From contig OX345636.1 of NCBI GenBank assembly GCA_947044365.1, positions 11,613,809 to 11,677,808 of the forward strand: DNA of 64,000 nucleotides, given 5' to 3'. Position numbers and translations under genes: made by a program. Source of the stretch: Petrosia ficiformis (Eukaryota > Porifera > Demospongiae > Haplosclerida > Petrosiidae). How positions within the stretch are numbered: the first letter of the stretch is position 1; each line of letters begins with the position of its first letter. The notes beneath the pieces were generated by a model. That model was not told where the DNA came from, did no database searches, and was given only the letters and a program-made list of their open reading frames with translations. Shown in pieces: positions 1 through 11,342 of this stretch.

Positions 1-319
1 AATGGTACGTGTTAACTACAGAACGGAGCGTTTCGTACTACGGTCGTAGGACAAAGATGGAACGTGAACTTTTTTTTGTTTTCTACTATAGATATAGGTA
101 TACATGTAGGTATAGGCAGTTTTAGTTGCCTATAATATCTGTATCTGAATTATAAGCAAAACCTACATGTAGTATAGGTACAACACTACTATAACTAAAG
201 TACAGGTCTGCATCAATAACTACATGTATAAATAACTAAATTGAAAATTGGCCATAATGGGCACTTTTAGTTAACTAAAACCCTTTTAGTAATCCTAAAA
301 TTGTTTTCATGAATTAACT

Positions 320-1081
320 CAGAGGTGGAAATAAAACTACAACTTTGCAAGGACAATATGTCTAAACAAAGTGATTTTTGTCATATACCGTAGATCGGGT
401 TTTAATTGCGAGCATCTAATAATTGCGAATTGCGAGGTTTTGTAGAGCTCGCAATCAATTGATTCGCAAGAAAAAGATTACGCAATGAATAATTATCACA
501 TGACCACGTGGCTACCTCATCCTCGAGTGTCAAATCTAACAAGTGATTATCTTCTACCAGTACAATGAGACTTCGTCGATATTTTAAGCAAACTCAGTAA
601 GTTAAAACTCAGTCTTGTTTAAAATGTGGAACTTATACAGGCGAGTATAGAAGTGGGCGTTACCCATAGACTACTAACAGTCTTACAGTCTTCCTTGTGA
701 TGACGAAGAATAAATTTTACATCTATGGATTTCTTAACGCCTCTTCTCTGCAGCAAAGCAAGTAAGAATTCTGAGTCTTATAAAATTTGAGAGTTATAGA
801 AGCTGTAAATGTGAGTTATTAGACACTCCGCCCACACATTTTAAAATAATTAAATTTGGTGATATAACAAAAACGCCCACTTTAATTTTGGGGTAAGGTT
901 AACAATCGCAATTATTGGATTCGCAATGTATCTTGAAAACCCTCGTTCGCAATTATTAAATCACGCAATTAAACCCCAATCTACGGTATATATATATTTT
1001 TGCTAGAACAAGTAAAATGAGATTTGCTCAGACAAACAGGCTAAATGGTCAGAAATTGTCCAACTGTTATTTCCACCTCTG
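320..1081. mobile_element. hAT-like non-autonomous element with 15-bp TIRs
   Basis: Perfect 15-bp terminal inverted repeats, CAGAGGTGGAAATAA at the left and its complement at the right. CAGRG-type ends are typical of hAT elements. The flanks (AATTAACT left, GAACTACT right) are only half matching, so an 8-bp target duplication is diverged, but the uninterrupted relative at 46,900-47,128 shows a single AATAAACT at this place, which supports insertion. A second element (386-988) is nested inside. Confidence 0.5.
386..988. mobile_element. 603-bp MITE with ~25-bp TIRs, flanked by TA
   Basis: Left end TACCGTAGATCGGGTTTTAA.. and right end ..TTAAACCCCAATCTACGGTA are inverted copies over about 25 bp. 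TA-rich flanks fit a TA target. Interior has no convincing coding sequence. A diverged fragment of the same family (the stretch containing GAGTCTTATAAAAT and CTCCGCCCACACA) is found at about 54,785-54,965, just upstream of the glycosyltransferase gene. Confidence 0.6.
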
Positions 1082-1316
1082 GAACTACTAAACTAAAATT
1101 GTGATAAACTAGATATACTATAACTATAACTAAAAGTGGTCATTATTATCATATTAAAACAACACTACCTGTACTTTTGTCTCCATAGGTAATTAATTTT
1201 ATTTAGGCCATAATAACATTACTATGATTACAGTACAATGTAGTACTCTAGTACTACCTAGAAATACAGTTGGCTATCACCTTATTAAAATGTAGCTCCC
1301 ATCATATTATGTAAGT

Positions 1317-1912
1317 TTAACCCTTAGAGGGCTGAGCTTGTTTCTCTCCATTTATAACACTGGCATCTCTGATGCGTATATTTTGGCCACTGTTCACTTT
1401 CTCTATCCCAAACTTGGCTTCTTTTCCGACATGGAGTACCACTTCTACCAACTTGCTTACCCGGGACTCGAAGGTCCCCAAGCACTTCGTAGGATTACTT
1501 CAAATACAGTGCTCTCTCTCTTTTGACTGCAACTGTGGCAAACAAAGCAACCCCACTCTATGTTGGCACCAGCTACACCCACGATTTCGAGTTTTACAGT
1601 GAGGGAAATGTCTCAGCTACCCACCAGATTGTGTGGGCGGAGTAACTGAAACTGCAAATTGCATGGACGTCGAGGGGCACAGCCCCTTCAAACCACCATT
1701 AACAGGGGGACATCCCCTTTAAAATTTCCACCCTACTTGTTATTTACGCCAAAGGGCAGCCGAAAAACCATCAACGTTTTTAGCCATTTTCATGGGCTTA
1801 TCCCTGACACCAAGTACAAACACTTGGAGTGCTTTGTAATGCTGGGAACACACTCCGAACTGCGTAAGGGTCAAATGTCACATATATGTGACATCAGCAC
1901 TCTAAGGGTTAA
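1317..1912. mobile_element. piggyBac-like MITE, TTAA target duplication
   Basis: The segment is bounded by TTAA on both sides and has inverted ends CCCTTAGAGGGCTG / CCCTTAGAGTGCTG. TTAA duplication with CCCT-type termini is diagnostic of the piggyBac superfamily. About 596 bp, with no transposase. The short open frames inside are not conserved coding sequence. A second copy in opposite orientation lies at 30,980-31,583. It sits in intron 2 of START gene A. Confidence 0.7.
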
Positions 1913-1964
1913 GTACATTGTATATTTGTTCTTTTTTATTTTCTTTATTTCATCCATTTTACAG

Positions 1965-4900
1965 GGAATGTTATTTTTACCAGATGTTCCACTAACCAAA
2001 GGTACAATCATGTGTGTACAGTAGGTGTATGTACATGTATACAATGTGATAGTGATTTGATACATGTACATGTACATGTAGTTTTTGAAGCATTGAACCA
2101 AATTGGCTCAACAATACATGTAGTTAGTATGTGCACCATTGGGAATACATCTTGATCAACCAACAAAGAGTTAATGCTGTTAGTGACAATATACATGTAA
2201 TATGTGCCATCTGGCCCAAAGAGAGAACTGTGCAGTATGAAATAAGTAGCTACATGTGTATGAGCTTATCAACATGATAGCATGTAATTTTCTGTTATGC
2301 ATGCACAATTCCTTTGTATAGAAGAAGGGTCTGGTGACACCAGTATACCAAATGAGTTCTAGTGTAGCCTTCAGTGTACCCTTTGCACCCTTTTGTGTAC
2401 CAGTGCATCCTTTACACACTTCAGTGTACCCTTTGCACACTTCAGTGTACCATTTGCATCCTTTGCACCCTTCAGTGTACCCTTTGCAAGCTTCATTATA
2501 CCCTTTGTAGCCTTCAACAAAAGGATTTTTGTAATTAATTATATTTATTAATTTTCACATACTTTCTGGTAATGGCTGTGTTCCTGGGCTAGTTGTATCA
2601 AAACCACTTAATGTTATATTTCCAATGTGGTTAGTTTCATTATTATAATATAAATAGAATAACTGATTGGTATCATCGGACATTTCCATATAAACATCTT
2701 CAGTGTACCCTTTGCACCCTTCAGTGTGCCCTTTGTACGCTTCAGTGCACCCTTTGTAGCCTTCTGTGTGCCTTTGTTATTCACTGACATTCTTGATGTA
2801 TCGTGCTAGTACAAGAGTCAAAGGATAGTTTTTACTGACAGGGATGCATGCAAAGAGATGGGTGTGATAAAGGGTGTGGTATCTATTTAATTATTGATTA
2901 TGTTCCCTTCACTTTAAAATTCTGGAGAGAACAATGCAGATAGTTTTATTTTCTAGAGTTGTACCGATTATCGGCACCGATAACAGAACATTGGTTGAGT
3001 CGGTAAAATATTCAATTAGCAAGCTAATTGTTACGTAATTCACGCATGCGCAGATTAAAATATTTCTTGTGGTCAATAAAGTATTAAATTATTATTGTTT
3101 TAAGAAATGATGAAGAGACCGCCAATATGGGACCACTTTAAGATATGTGAAGACGAGAGGTAGGCTTCTTGCAACTACTGTAATAGAGATATATCTCGTG
3201 GAGGAAGGAATCTGAAGACCTAAAACACCACAAACATAGTCAACCATCATGAATCTGAACACGAACTGCCTTGTACAAAGTACTGTGAGAAAAAGGCACA
3301 ACTTGCCAAAAGGTATTTATCTGCTCCACCAACTAGTGTCTCCTCTGAGAGATTATTTTCGTGTGCTGGGGAACTCTATAATGACAAGAGAAATCGTTTA
3401 ACTCCAGAAACTGCTGAAGTTCTTCTCTTTATTAAGGAATTTTCAGCTAATTGATGGACAATACATGTATATACTAATGAGTAATGAATAATGATAACGT
3501 ATTGACAAAATATAAATAATTAGTAATCTATAAGGATAATGTTGTCATAATAATTTCTTTTGTGAACTAATACACCGTATAATCGGATCGGTAATCCGTA
3601 TCGGTTCCTTTTAACCTGTTTCAATCGGAAAATCGGTAAAATCCGATATCAGTACAACTCTAATATTTTCATGTAACATACATGTACATGTACATGTACA
3701 GGTATGGTTGCATGTTCATATCTGTGTAGAAAAATTAAAAAATAGTCATTGCTTTCATTTACAGTACTGGAGTTGGTGTTAGTTTTAGAACGTCGTATTC
3801 TCTGGGATACACGATATTCAGTTTTGGAAGATGTAGAAAAATATGATGACTATTCAACACTCTACTGGTATGCTAATACCATTTAATTATATTCCTCACT
3901 ACATTACTCCACACTATATTCCTCACTACATTACTCCACACTATATTCCTCACTACATTACTCCACACTATATTCCTCACTACATTACTCCACACTATAT
4001 TCCTCACTACATTACTCCACACTATATTCCTCACTACATTACTACACACTATATTCCTCACTACATTACTCCACACTATATTCCTCACTACATTACTCCA
4101 CACTATATTCCTCACTACATTACTCCACACTATATTCCTCACTACATTACTCCACACTATATTCCTCACTACATTACTACACACTATATTCCTCACTACA
4201 TTACTCCACACTATATTCCTCACTACATTACTCCACACTATATTCCTCACTACATTACTCCACACTATATTCCTCACTACATTACTCCACACTATATTCC
4301 TCACTACATTACTCCACACTATATTCCTCACTACATTACTCCACACTATATTCCTCACTACATTACTCCACACTATATTCCTCACTACATTACTCCACAC
4401 TATATTCCTCACTACATTACTCCACACTATATTCCTCACTACATTACTCTACACTATATTCCTCACTACATTACTCCACTCCATATTCATCACTACATTA
4501 CTCCACACTATATTCCTCACTACATTACTCCACACTATATTCTTCACTACATTACTCCACACTATATTCCTCACTACATTACTCCACACTATATTCTTCA
4601 CTACATTACTCCACACTATATTCCTCACTACATTACTCCAGTCCATGTTCATCACTACATTACTCCACACTATATTCCTCACTACATTACTCCAGTCCAT
4701 ATTCCTCACTACATTACTCCACACTATATTCCTCACTACATTACTCCACACTATATTCGTCACTGCATTACTCCACACTATATTCGTCACTGCATTACTC
4801 CACACTATATTCCACACTACATTACTCCACACTATATTCGTCACTACATTACTCCACACTATATTCCTCACTACATTACTCCACACTATATTCCTCATTA

Positions 4901-6985
4901 CATTACTCCACACTATATTCCTCACTACATTACTCCACACTATATTCGTCACTGCATTACTCCACACTATATTCCTCACTACATTACTCCAGTCCATGTT
5001 CATCACTACATTACTCCACACTATATTCCTCACTACATTACTCCACACTATATTCTTCACTACATTACTCCACACTATATTCCTCACTACATTACTCCAC
5101 ACTATATTCTTCACTACATTACTCCACACTATATTCCTCACTACATTACTCCAGTCCATGTTCATCACTACATTACTCCACACTATATTCCTCACTACAT
5201 TACTCCAGTCCATATTCCTCACTACATTACTCCACACTATATTCCTCACTACATTACTCCACACTATATTCGTCACTGCATTACTCCACACTATATTCCT
5301 CACTACATTACTCCACACTATATTCCTCACTACATTACTCCACACTATATTCGTCACTGCATTACTCCACACTATATTCCTCACTACATTACTCCACACT
5401 ATATTCCTCACTACATTACTCCACACTATATTCCTCACTACATTACTCCACACTATATTCCTCACTACATTACTCCACACTATATTCCTCACTACATTAC
5501 TCCACACTATATTCCTCACTACATTACTCCACACTATATTCCTCACTACATTACTCCACACTATATTCCTCACTACATTACTCCACACTATATTCCTCAC
5601 TACATTACTCCACACTATATTCCTCACTACATTACTCTACACTATATTCCTCACTACATTACTCCACACTATATTCCTCACTACATTACTCCACACTATA
5701 TTCCTCACTACATTACTACACACTATATTCCTCACTACATTACTCCACACTATATTCCTCACTACATTACTCCACACTATATTCCTCACTACATTACTAC
5801 ACACTATATTCCTCACTGCATTACTTCACACTATATTCATCACTACATTACTCCACACTATATTCCTCACTACATTACTCCACACTATATTCCTCACTAC
5901 ATTACTACACACTATATTCCTCACTACATTACTACACACTATATTCCTCACTACATTACTCCACACTATATTCACAGGTCAGTTAAAATACAAGGACCAA
6001 CTACTGATAGAGATTTTGTGGTGAATATGTTTTATGGAATAAATAAAAATGGTGTGTACTATTTGTGTGGAAAGAATGGAACTCATCCCAACAAACCAGA
6101 AGTGCCTGGTCTTGTAAGGTATGTTTGAATAGCAAATGTAATAAATAACTAGAGACTAAGGCTGGGAATTGGCTGAGATTCTGAAATCAATTATCACTAA
6201 CGATTGATAATCAGGCCAATTAAGTCAATTAATGCCGGAAATCCCTCCTATCAGGAACGCTTCCTGTATCTTCCATATTGTGCATTATTTGTTGTTGCAG
6301 GCTTGAAAAATGCATGTATGGCTTTTAGCATAATTGATATCACCAGCTTATAATCGATAATCAGAAGAATTTTCAATATCGATTGATTAATCATCCCAGT
6401 CAGGTTTCATATAGGATTCTTTGTTAGGGAGGGGAAAGAATCAATCATATGAAGTACACTCCTCCTGGACAGGTTTCGCTTTGAAGCGAGGTAATCTGAT
6501 TGGTCAATATTTGTATAAACCTGTAAGTCCATGTACATATACTTCAGCATACAATGTACATGTACATTGGAGTTGCATCTGCCCCTCCCCCTAGCACAAC
6601 CTTGATTACCTGTAGCTAACTAAATGTCAACACTAACCAGTCTACAAGTTTATAACTAAACTAAAAGTAATGTGATCGATGACTACTAAACTAAAATATC
6701 ATTATCCTTGGTATATAGCCTATAATTATGTTGTATGGCAATTTTAATAATTATATCATTTTCCTTTTAAACAGAGGTGAGACAATATTGACAGGAATGC
6801 AACTGTATCCTGATAAAGATGATCCTAACTCAACGAGAGTGAATATTCTTCTTCAAGATGATATCAAGGGATATATTCCCAAGTTCATCAGCAATGCATT
6901 CTATGGAAAAGCCCCAGTTCAATGGAGGGATACTCTACACAAATACTATCATGATGTTTACAAGCACGAGAAAAGTGAAAAATAG
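1965..6985 (+). CDS. START-domain lipid-transfer protein, gene A (3' part, exons 3-6)
   Basis: Exons seen: 1,965-2,001 ([12 protein letters not shown]), 3,765-3,867, 5,978-6,118 and 6,775-6,985, stop at the end of the last. Phases and lengths (37, 103, 141, 211 nt) are the same as in genes B-D. START hallmarks are present: WDTR in exon 4, DRDFV in exon 5, and [13 protein letters not shown] in exon 6; the last corresponds to the D-L-K-G-x-P segment before the C-terminal lid helix of START proteins. The product should bind a single lipid in a helix-grip pocket and move it between membranes; the ligand cannot be told from sequence. No match to exon 2 exists in 1-1,964, so the 5' end is outside the window. 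Intron 4 is almost wholly a 27-bp minisatellite. Which STARD subfamily is closest (PCTP-like or STARD4/5-like) I cannot decide. Confidence 0.85.
2083..2276. repeat. Dispersed repeat, inverted relative of 50,518-50,722
   Basis: Reads in the opposite orientation to the segment in intron 4 of gene D, with shared blocks such as CCAAATTGGCTCAACAAT, CATTGGGAATACATCTTGAT and AGAGAACTGTGCAGT. It is a mobile repeat fragment of unknown class, in intron 3 of gene A. Confidence 0.5.
2364..2775. repeat. Degenerate ~20-bp tandem repeat (CTTCAGTGTACCCTTTGCAC), interrupted
   Basis: Units of about 17-22 bp run from 2,364 to 2,515 and resume at 2,699-2,775. The 180 bp between them is unrelated AT-rich DNA, so the array seems to have been split by an insertion. 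Intron 3 of gene A. Confidence 0.6.
2954..3662 (+). mobile_element. Internally deleted hAT transposon with TIRs and 8-bp TSD
   Basis: Ends TAGAGTTGTACCGAT (left) and the inverted GTACAACTCTA (right). Flanking octamers TTATTTTC (2,946-2,953) and ATATTTTC (3,663-3,670) match at 7 of 8 positions, the 8-bp target duplication expected of hAT. The 709-bp interior keeps only the two ends of a ZBED-type transposase (see 3,107-3,454). It lies in intron 3 of gene A in the sense orientation. Confidence 0.8.
3107..3454 (+). pseudogene. hAT transposase relic: BED zinc finger joined to hATC dimerisation domain
   Basis: Reading from the ATG at 3,107 gives a BED-finger-like start (W-D-H-F, then C-N-Y-C, then H-x4-H in NHHESEHE) followed within a few residues by an hAT C-terminal dimerisation motif ([20 protein letters not shown]). 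The whole catalytic RNase-H-like middle is missing. Two in-frame stops, TAG at 3,161 and TAA at 3,221, interrupt the BED part. A full-length hAT transposase is several hundred residues, so this is an internal-deletion derivative that has since decayed. It has no enzymatic potential. Confidence 0.75.
3886..5973. repeat. 27-bp minisatellite filling intron 4 of START gene A (~77 units)
   Basis: Unit ATTCCTCACTACATTACTCC + ACACTAT. The canonical + strand unit contains no G. All three + frames and one - frame are open because 27 is divisible by 3, giving false ORFs of up to 761 codons (repeated HYIPHYITP). Variant units (CCAGTCCATGTTC, TTCGTCACTGC, TTCTTCAC) cluster at about 4,480-5,370 and form repeated blocks, indicating segmental duplication of the array. 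The array begins some 20 bp after the donor and runs into the acceptor of exon 5. Confidence 0.95.
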
Positions 6986-7208
6986 AAAGATTGTGCTCCT
7001 ATGTAGTTGAAACTTAACTGAAATCAAGTTTGCTTTAAATTCTCACAATGACATTGATTGACAGTAAAATATTTGAAATCAATTTTGCCTAAAATTCTCA
7101 TAATGACCGTAAAATATTTTTTGTTCATTAAAATATTTGTTGATTAACAAGTGTGTCTACTTTGAAGTTTTATAAGTGATACGAAACATATAATAATTAT
7201 GGAGGATA
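6986..7208. other. 3' flank of START gene A
   Basis: AT-rich sequence after the stop codon, with ATTAAA-like motifs near 7,130 that could serve polyadenylation. No other feature seen. Confidence 0.3.
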
Positions 7209-7580
7209 TTAACTTCCAACAATACAGTGTTTATTCCACAAAAAAAAAAACTTTATTATGCCACTCAGGGGTCCTATTATGCTCAAACCATAATTATAAT
7301 TATATAAACCACTTTTCGTAACAAGGTGTGGTTTGCGGCCTGTGAGCATATCCACATGAGCTAGCTGAGCTGCGCTGAGCTTTCGAACATGAATTGGCCG
7401 GCCTGGCCTTAGCGCGCGCAGGAATAACAGATCGATCACTTTAGGAGAACAGAGTATAGGTAGCTGTATCATGCATGGTGTGTTGTACTCTAGCAAGAAA
7501 TTAACGGACCTGTTAGACCAATAAGTATATGCTGCATCGATGGAGTCCAAAATGAGCTGTTGTCGGTCTTGCTCTTTCAC
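7209..7580 (-). other. Unrecognised 123-codon open frame between START genes A and B
   Basis: Complete ATG-to-stop frame on the - strand in a locally GC-richer patch (GGCCGGCCTGGCC, GCGCGCG). I recognise no domain. The C-terminal third is low-complexity and ends in a hydrophobic run next to a poly-A/poly-T tract. The base composition differs from the surroundings, so this may be a fragment of a mobile element rather than a host gene. The rest of 7,581-8,514 is AT-rich with nothing I can identify, except that a 5' non-coding exon of gene B should lie somewhere in it. Confidence 0.2.
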
Positions 7581-8520
7581 TGCAAGAGTGCAGAATTCAG
7601 ATTTACCACCATAAACATGAGTAATGGCTGCTCAAATTTGAGTAGATAGATCATTTTCAGGAATAGCGAATAGTTAATGAAAAGGCGGGGTGTTTTAATA
7701 ACTTTAGAGGATACAGATTCATTGGTTTCATCGTCAAGTTCTGAGTTTTTGTTACTGGGACGAAAGAAAGGTTAGATGACGAAAATATTGTTTCAAATGT
7801 ACAAATAATACTTTGCCTTAGTTGTTTTGAAAATGAGAGAGATGGTAATAATAGTGTTATGTATAATTATATTTGTGGAAATGGTTTGTTAGTTTATGTA
7901 AGTAACAGAGAATGTGGTTAGTTGAAGGGTCTTGAGTTTTTTGATTTGGGTAGTAATGATGATTCAACACCAGAAGTACTTTATTCTTGATTCCAAGCTC
8001 TAATGTACTAAAATTGAGTGCCCGTCAAACTACACTAACCATTAGCGACAGTACATTCATTAGCCACTCGTAAAACACCATGAATGCCCAATTCCAGCGA
8101 TAGGCATGGCAAAAAGGACATTGTTTAATCATATAAGTGTTCACCACATAGTGATTGAACCCTAGAAATGATAAGAATACTGCCTCGCTGAGCTTGGTAG
8201 CTAGAGGGCTTTAGCCACCTTTATGGATGGAATCTTCTAAATCCTAGCCAAATGAGATTTTTCACCTTGTCCTCAGAAATATGTCCTTTTAGTTTTTACC
8301 TACTGTACATCATTTTCATAATTATCCTAACCTTTTTTTTGTGTATGACAATTTCAATTCATTATTGAGTTACAGTATAATTGTGTATTAAACTTATGAC
8401 ATTCAATTATACACTGTAGTACATATAAAGTCTTCATATCCTGATTTTGAGGTCATCGTGAATATGAGATATTTCCTATAGCTTACATCACTTACATGTA
8501 ATTTCTGTTTCATAGGTGTC

Positions 8521-11307
8521 ATGGCAGGCAATGTTCCTAAAAGTGAACCCAGTGAAAGTTGTCCTATTACAAAGGAAGGTAGATGATGATTATGACTGTT
8601 AATACAGTTATAAACATGTTTCATACTTCATGCAATCCATTATGAAGTATACGGTACTACACTAGCTAGTATATACAGAATCTGACATAGTTTACATACT
8701 ACATGTGTATCACTGTACTTCTATTGACTGTAGTGTACTTTGTGCACTGTACTTTGAATGTACACGTACACAGTACTACTTACACCTTAGTAGTATGCTA
8801 TCACATACTAATGTAAGGGAATTCACACATTACTATGATTACAGTACAATGTAGTACTTTAGTACTACGTAGAAGTACAGTTGACTATCACCTTACTAAT
8901 GTGTAGCTCCCATTGTAGTATGTAAGATTAATAGCATCAGGTACTGTAAGCTAGACAGGGTAGGATTTCTATTATGGCATTGTAGTACATGTATAGCAGT
9001 AATAATAATACATGTACATGTAACACACTAACACTATGCTCAAACTATATCTTATGCTTACATACTAGTGTTGTTTTAGTTAATTATGACTAAAACCTAT
9101 TTTAGTAAGACATTGTCGCTTTTAGTAGTGCTATTGGAATAGTTTTCCAGAATATTCTCTTTTGACAAAGTCAATGTAATCGTTAGAGCATTAATTATTT
9201 AATTAATTAATTAATTAATTAAATATACATGTATATCAGAATGTTCAGTCTCTGTATCATAATAATAATTATAATAACATTATGCTCTAACTATATCTTG
9301 TGCTAATATGAAGCCTGAACCTATAAAAGTATAATTACAATGTTAACCTAAGGTAATTTCAACATCCATGGCAGAGAAACACATACATGCACACTTCCAT
9401 AATACTCATAGACACACAGGCACACAGATACATACATACACACACTTACCACATACTGACACACTCGTATACCATATGTGCATAACACACTCAAAACATT
9501 TGCGTGAACACCGACACACACACACGCTTACCTTGCAAGGACATACTCACATTCCATGCACACATACACACATGCACACACACACAAACTATTCAGTCGT
9601 GTTAGCATAAAATATGTATGTGATACAAGAATTATGAATGCCTAACATCCTGAATAATAATAATGAAAAACGAGTTATTACATGTAACTATTGATATCAA
9701 ATTCTTTCTTTGTAAACAAGGTTAGCGTTTACATTGTAGTAGTTACTGAACAACCGTTAAACTGGTTACATGTAATACATGTATGAGACAAAAATCTGCT
9801 CTGTGTGGAACATGACCTTTCAGGGTTGGAACCAGGCCCTTAGGCCTGTGTGTCTTTACGTGTGTAGGCAGAGAGGTCTACTGTGTTACTTCCATGGGAG
9901 CAGACAAATTTAATAGAGATCGATACATTAGAACAGAACAGTTGACACCCTTCTTTATGGAAGTGTACTTGTCCTGACTCTAATTCACTATCTAGCATTC
10001 ATAGGAGGATTATTTAACTAGCCACCAAGCTATGCCCTACAGAAGAATAATCACATGTATTTTGCTATCGTGAGCATAGGCACACCATCTTCTTTCCTGT
10101 GGTAACTTGTGTTTACTGTAAGTGTATGCATTATTCATTTTATGTGACACTATACGCATGTTCAGTATTTGTAGATATCTGTGTGGCTACTGTGTAGTCA
10201 ACTTATTGCTTCTTTATGTACTTACATGTATACAATATATATTGTCTTACTCTCAAGTCTAATTGTCTATGGTCCTTACTGCTATACATGTGACTATGGT
10301 TATAGAAAAGCATGATTTTTTAGTTGAGTTTAGTGTGTGTATAATTACATGTACATGTATGTTGAATTGTTGTAAGAAATCTCTTCTACAATTTACAACA
10401 GTCTGTGGCTTTAAGTCTGTCTCTTCTATATAATTATTTATTATATTCACAAAGAGATCTCAGTAACCTGTAGGTCAACTAGAAGACACTACAGTAACTA
10501 ATCATTGGAACAACTATTAAGACCATAAATCTACTGATGTAATTATGGATGTGAAAATCAGTCATTTGTGTAATAACAATTTTTGTCAAATACTTACATG
10601 ATTGTGTACTTTAAACACATACTATTCAACCATTTTGTACATGAAGACAACTAAATTTGGTATCTAGGTCAAGTAATAGTTATTCTTTCTGGATACAAAA
10701 TTTGGTTGGCTTGCCTAATCAATCCCAATACAAAATGGATGAATAATGTAGAGTATATATTATATATAATGTAGAGTATATATTATATATAATGTAGAGT
10801 ATATATTATATATAATTATAATATATAATTATTATGTATAGGTAAGTGTTTGATAAATTATTATTGTACAAACTGATTTACACATCCACAGTAGGGTTTC
10901 ATTTAGGAGGGTGGGAGGGGATTCGTGCCCCCCTTGGAATTTGTTTACCAATATGCACACTATGATAACCCTGTATGTCGCCAACTCTCCAAGTCTTTTA
11001 AATTCACATTTTGTCCTCAACTTCTTTTCTAAATGAAAGTCTCCTATACTTGTAATATACAATATTTACTTGTACATGAATATTAGATATAAAGCAATTT
11101 GAAGCTGAAATTGAATGCTACGATGAAGCAAAGGGATGGAAGATGGTTAAAAAGATCGATTTTGCTGAAGTATGGCAGAAATCAGATGGTTCCCCAATAC
11201 CTCTTGTTAAGGTACATGTAAAAGTGTTATTGTATTTTAAGATGGGTTCCAGGTTCGAATCCCACCTGAGGCAACTCTCATTTTTCATTTTTCCATTGCC
11301 TCAGGTT

Positions 11308-11342
<35 letters not shown>

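Larger units (their letters stand above)
180..1170. repeat. Outer MITE of the TTTTAGTTAACTA family, split by nested insertions
   Basis: Left and right pieces (about 180-319 and 1,082-1,170) match, in order, an uninterrupted relative at 46,900-47,128: shared text includes ATTGGCC.TAATGGGCAC and, at the right, CTATAACTATAACTAAAAGTG followed by AAACAACACT. Further relatives are near 9,070-9,140, 12,174-12,400, 40,090-40,290 and 58,109-58,206. The ends read AGTGTTGTTTTAGTTAAC and its complement, so this is probably a non-autonomous inverted-repeat element. No coding content. It is interrupted by the element at 320-1,081. Confidence 0.55.

Noticed and set aside
1338..2024. Small frames of 62-121 codons
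   Set aside because: They lie within or across the piggyBac-like MITE and exon 3 of gene A in the wrong frame.
3843..6128. 761-codon + strand frame and other long frames on both strands over the 27-bp array
   Set aside because: Pure 27-bp minisatellite; open because the unit is a multiple of three and lacks stops. It lies in an intron whose flanking exons are recognisable START exons.
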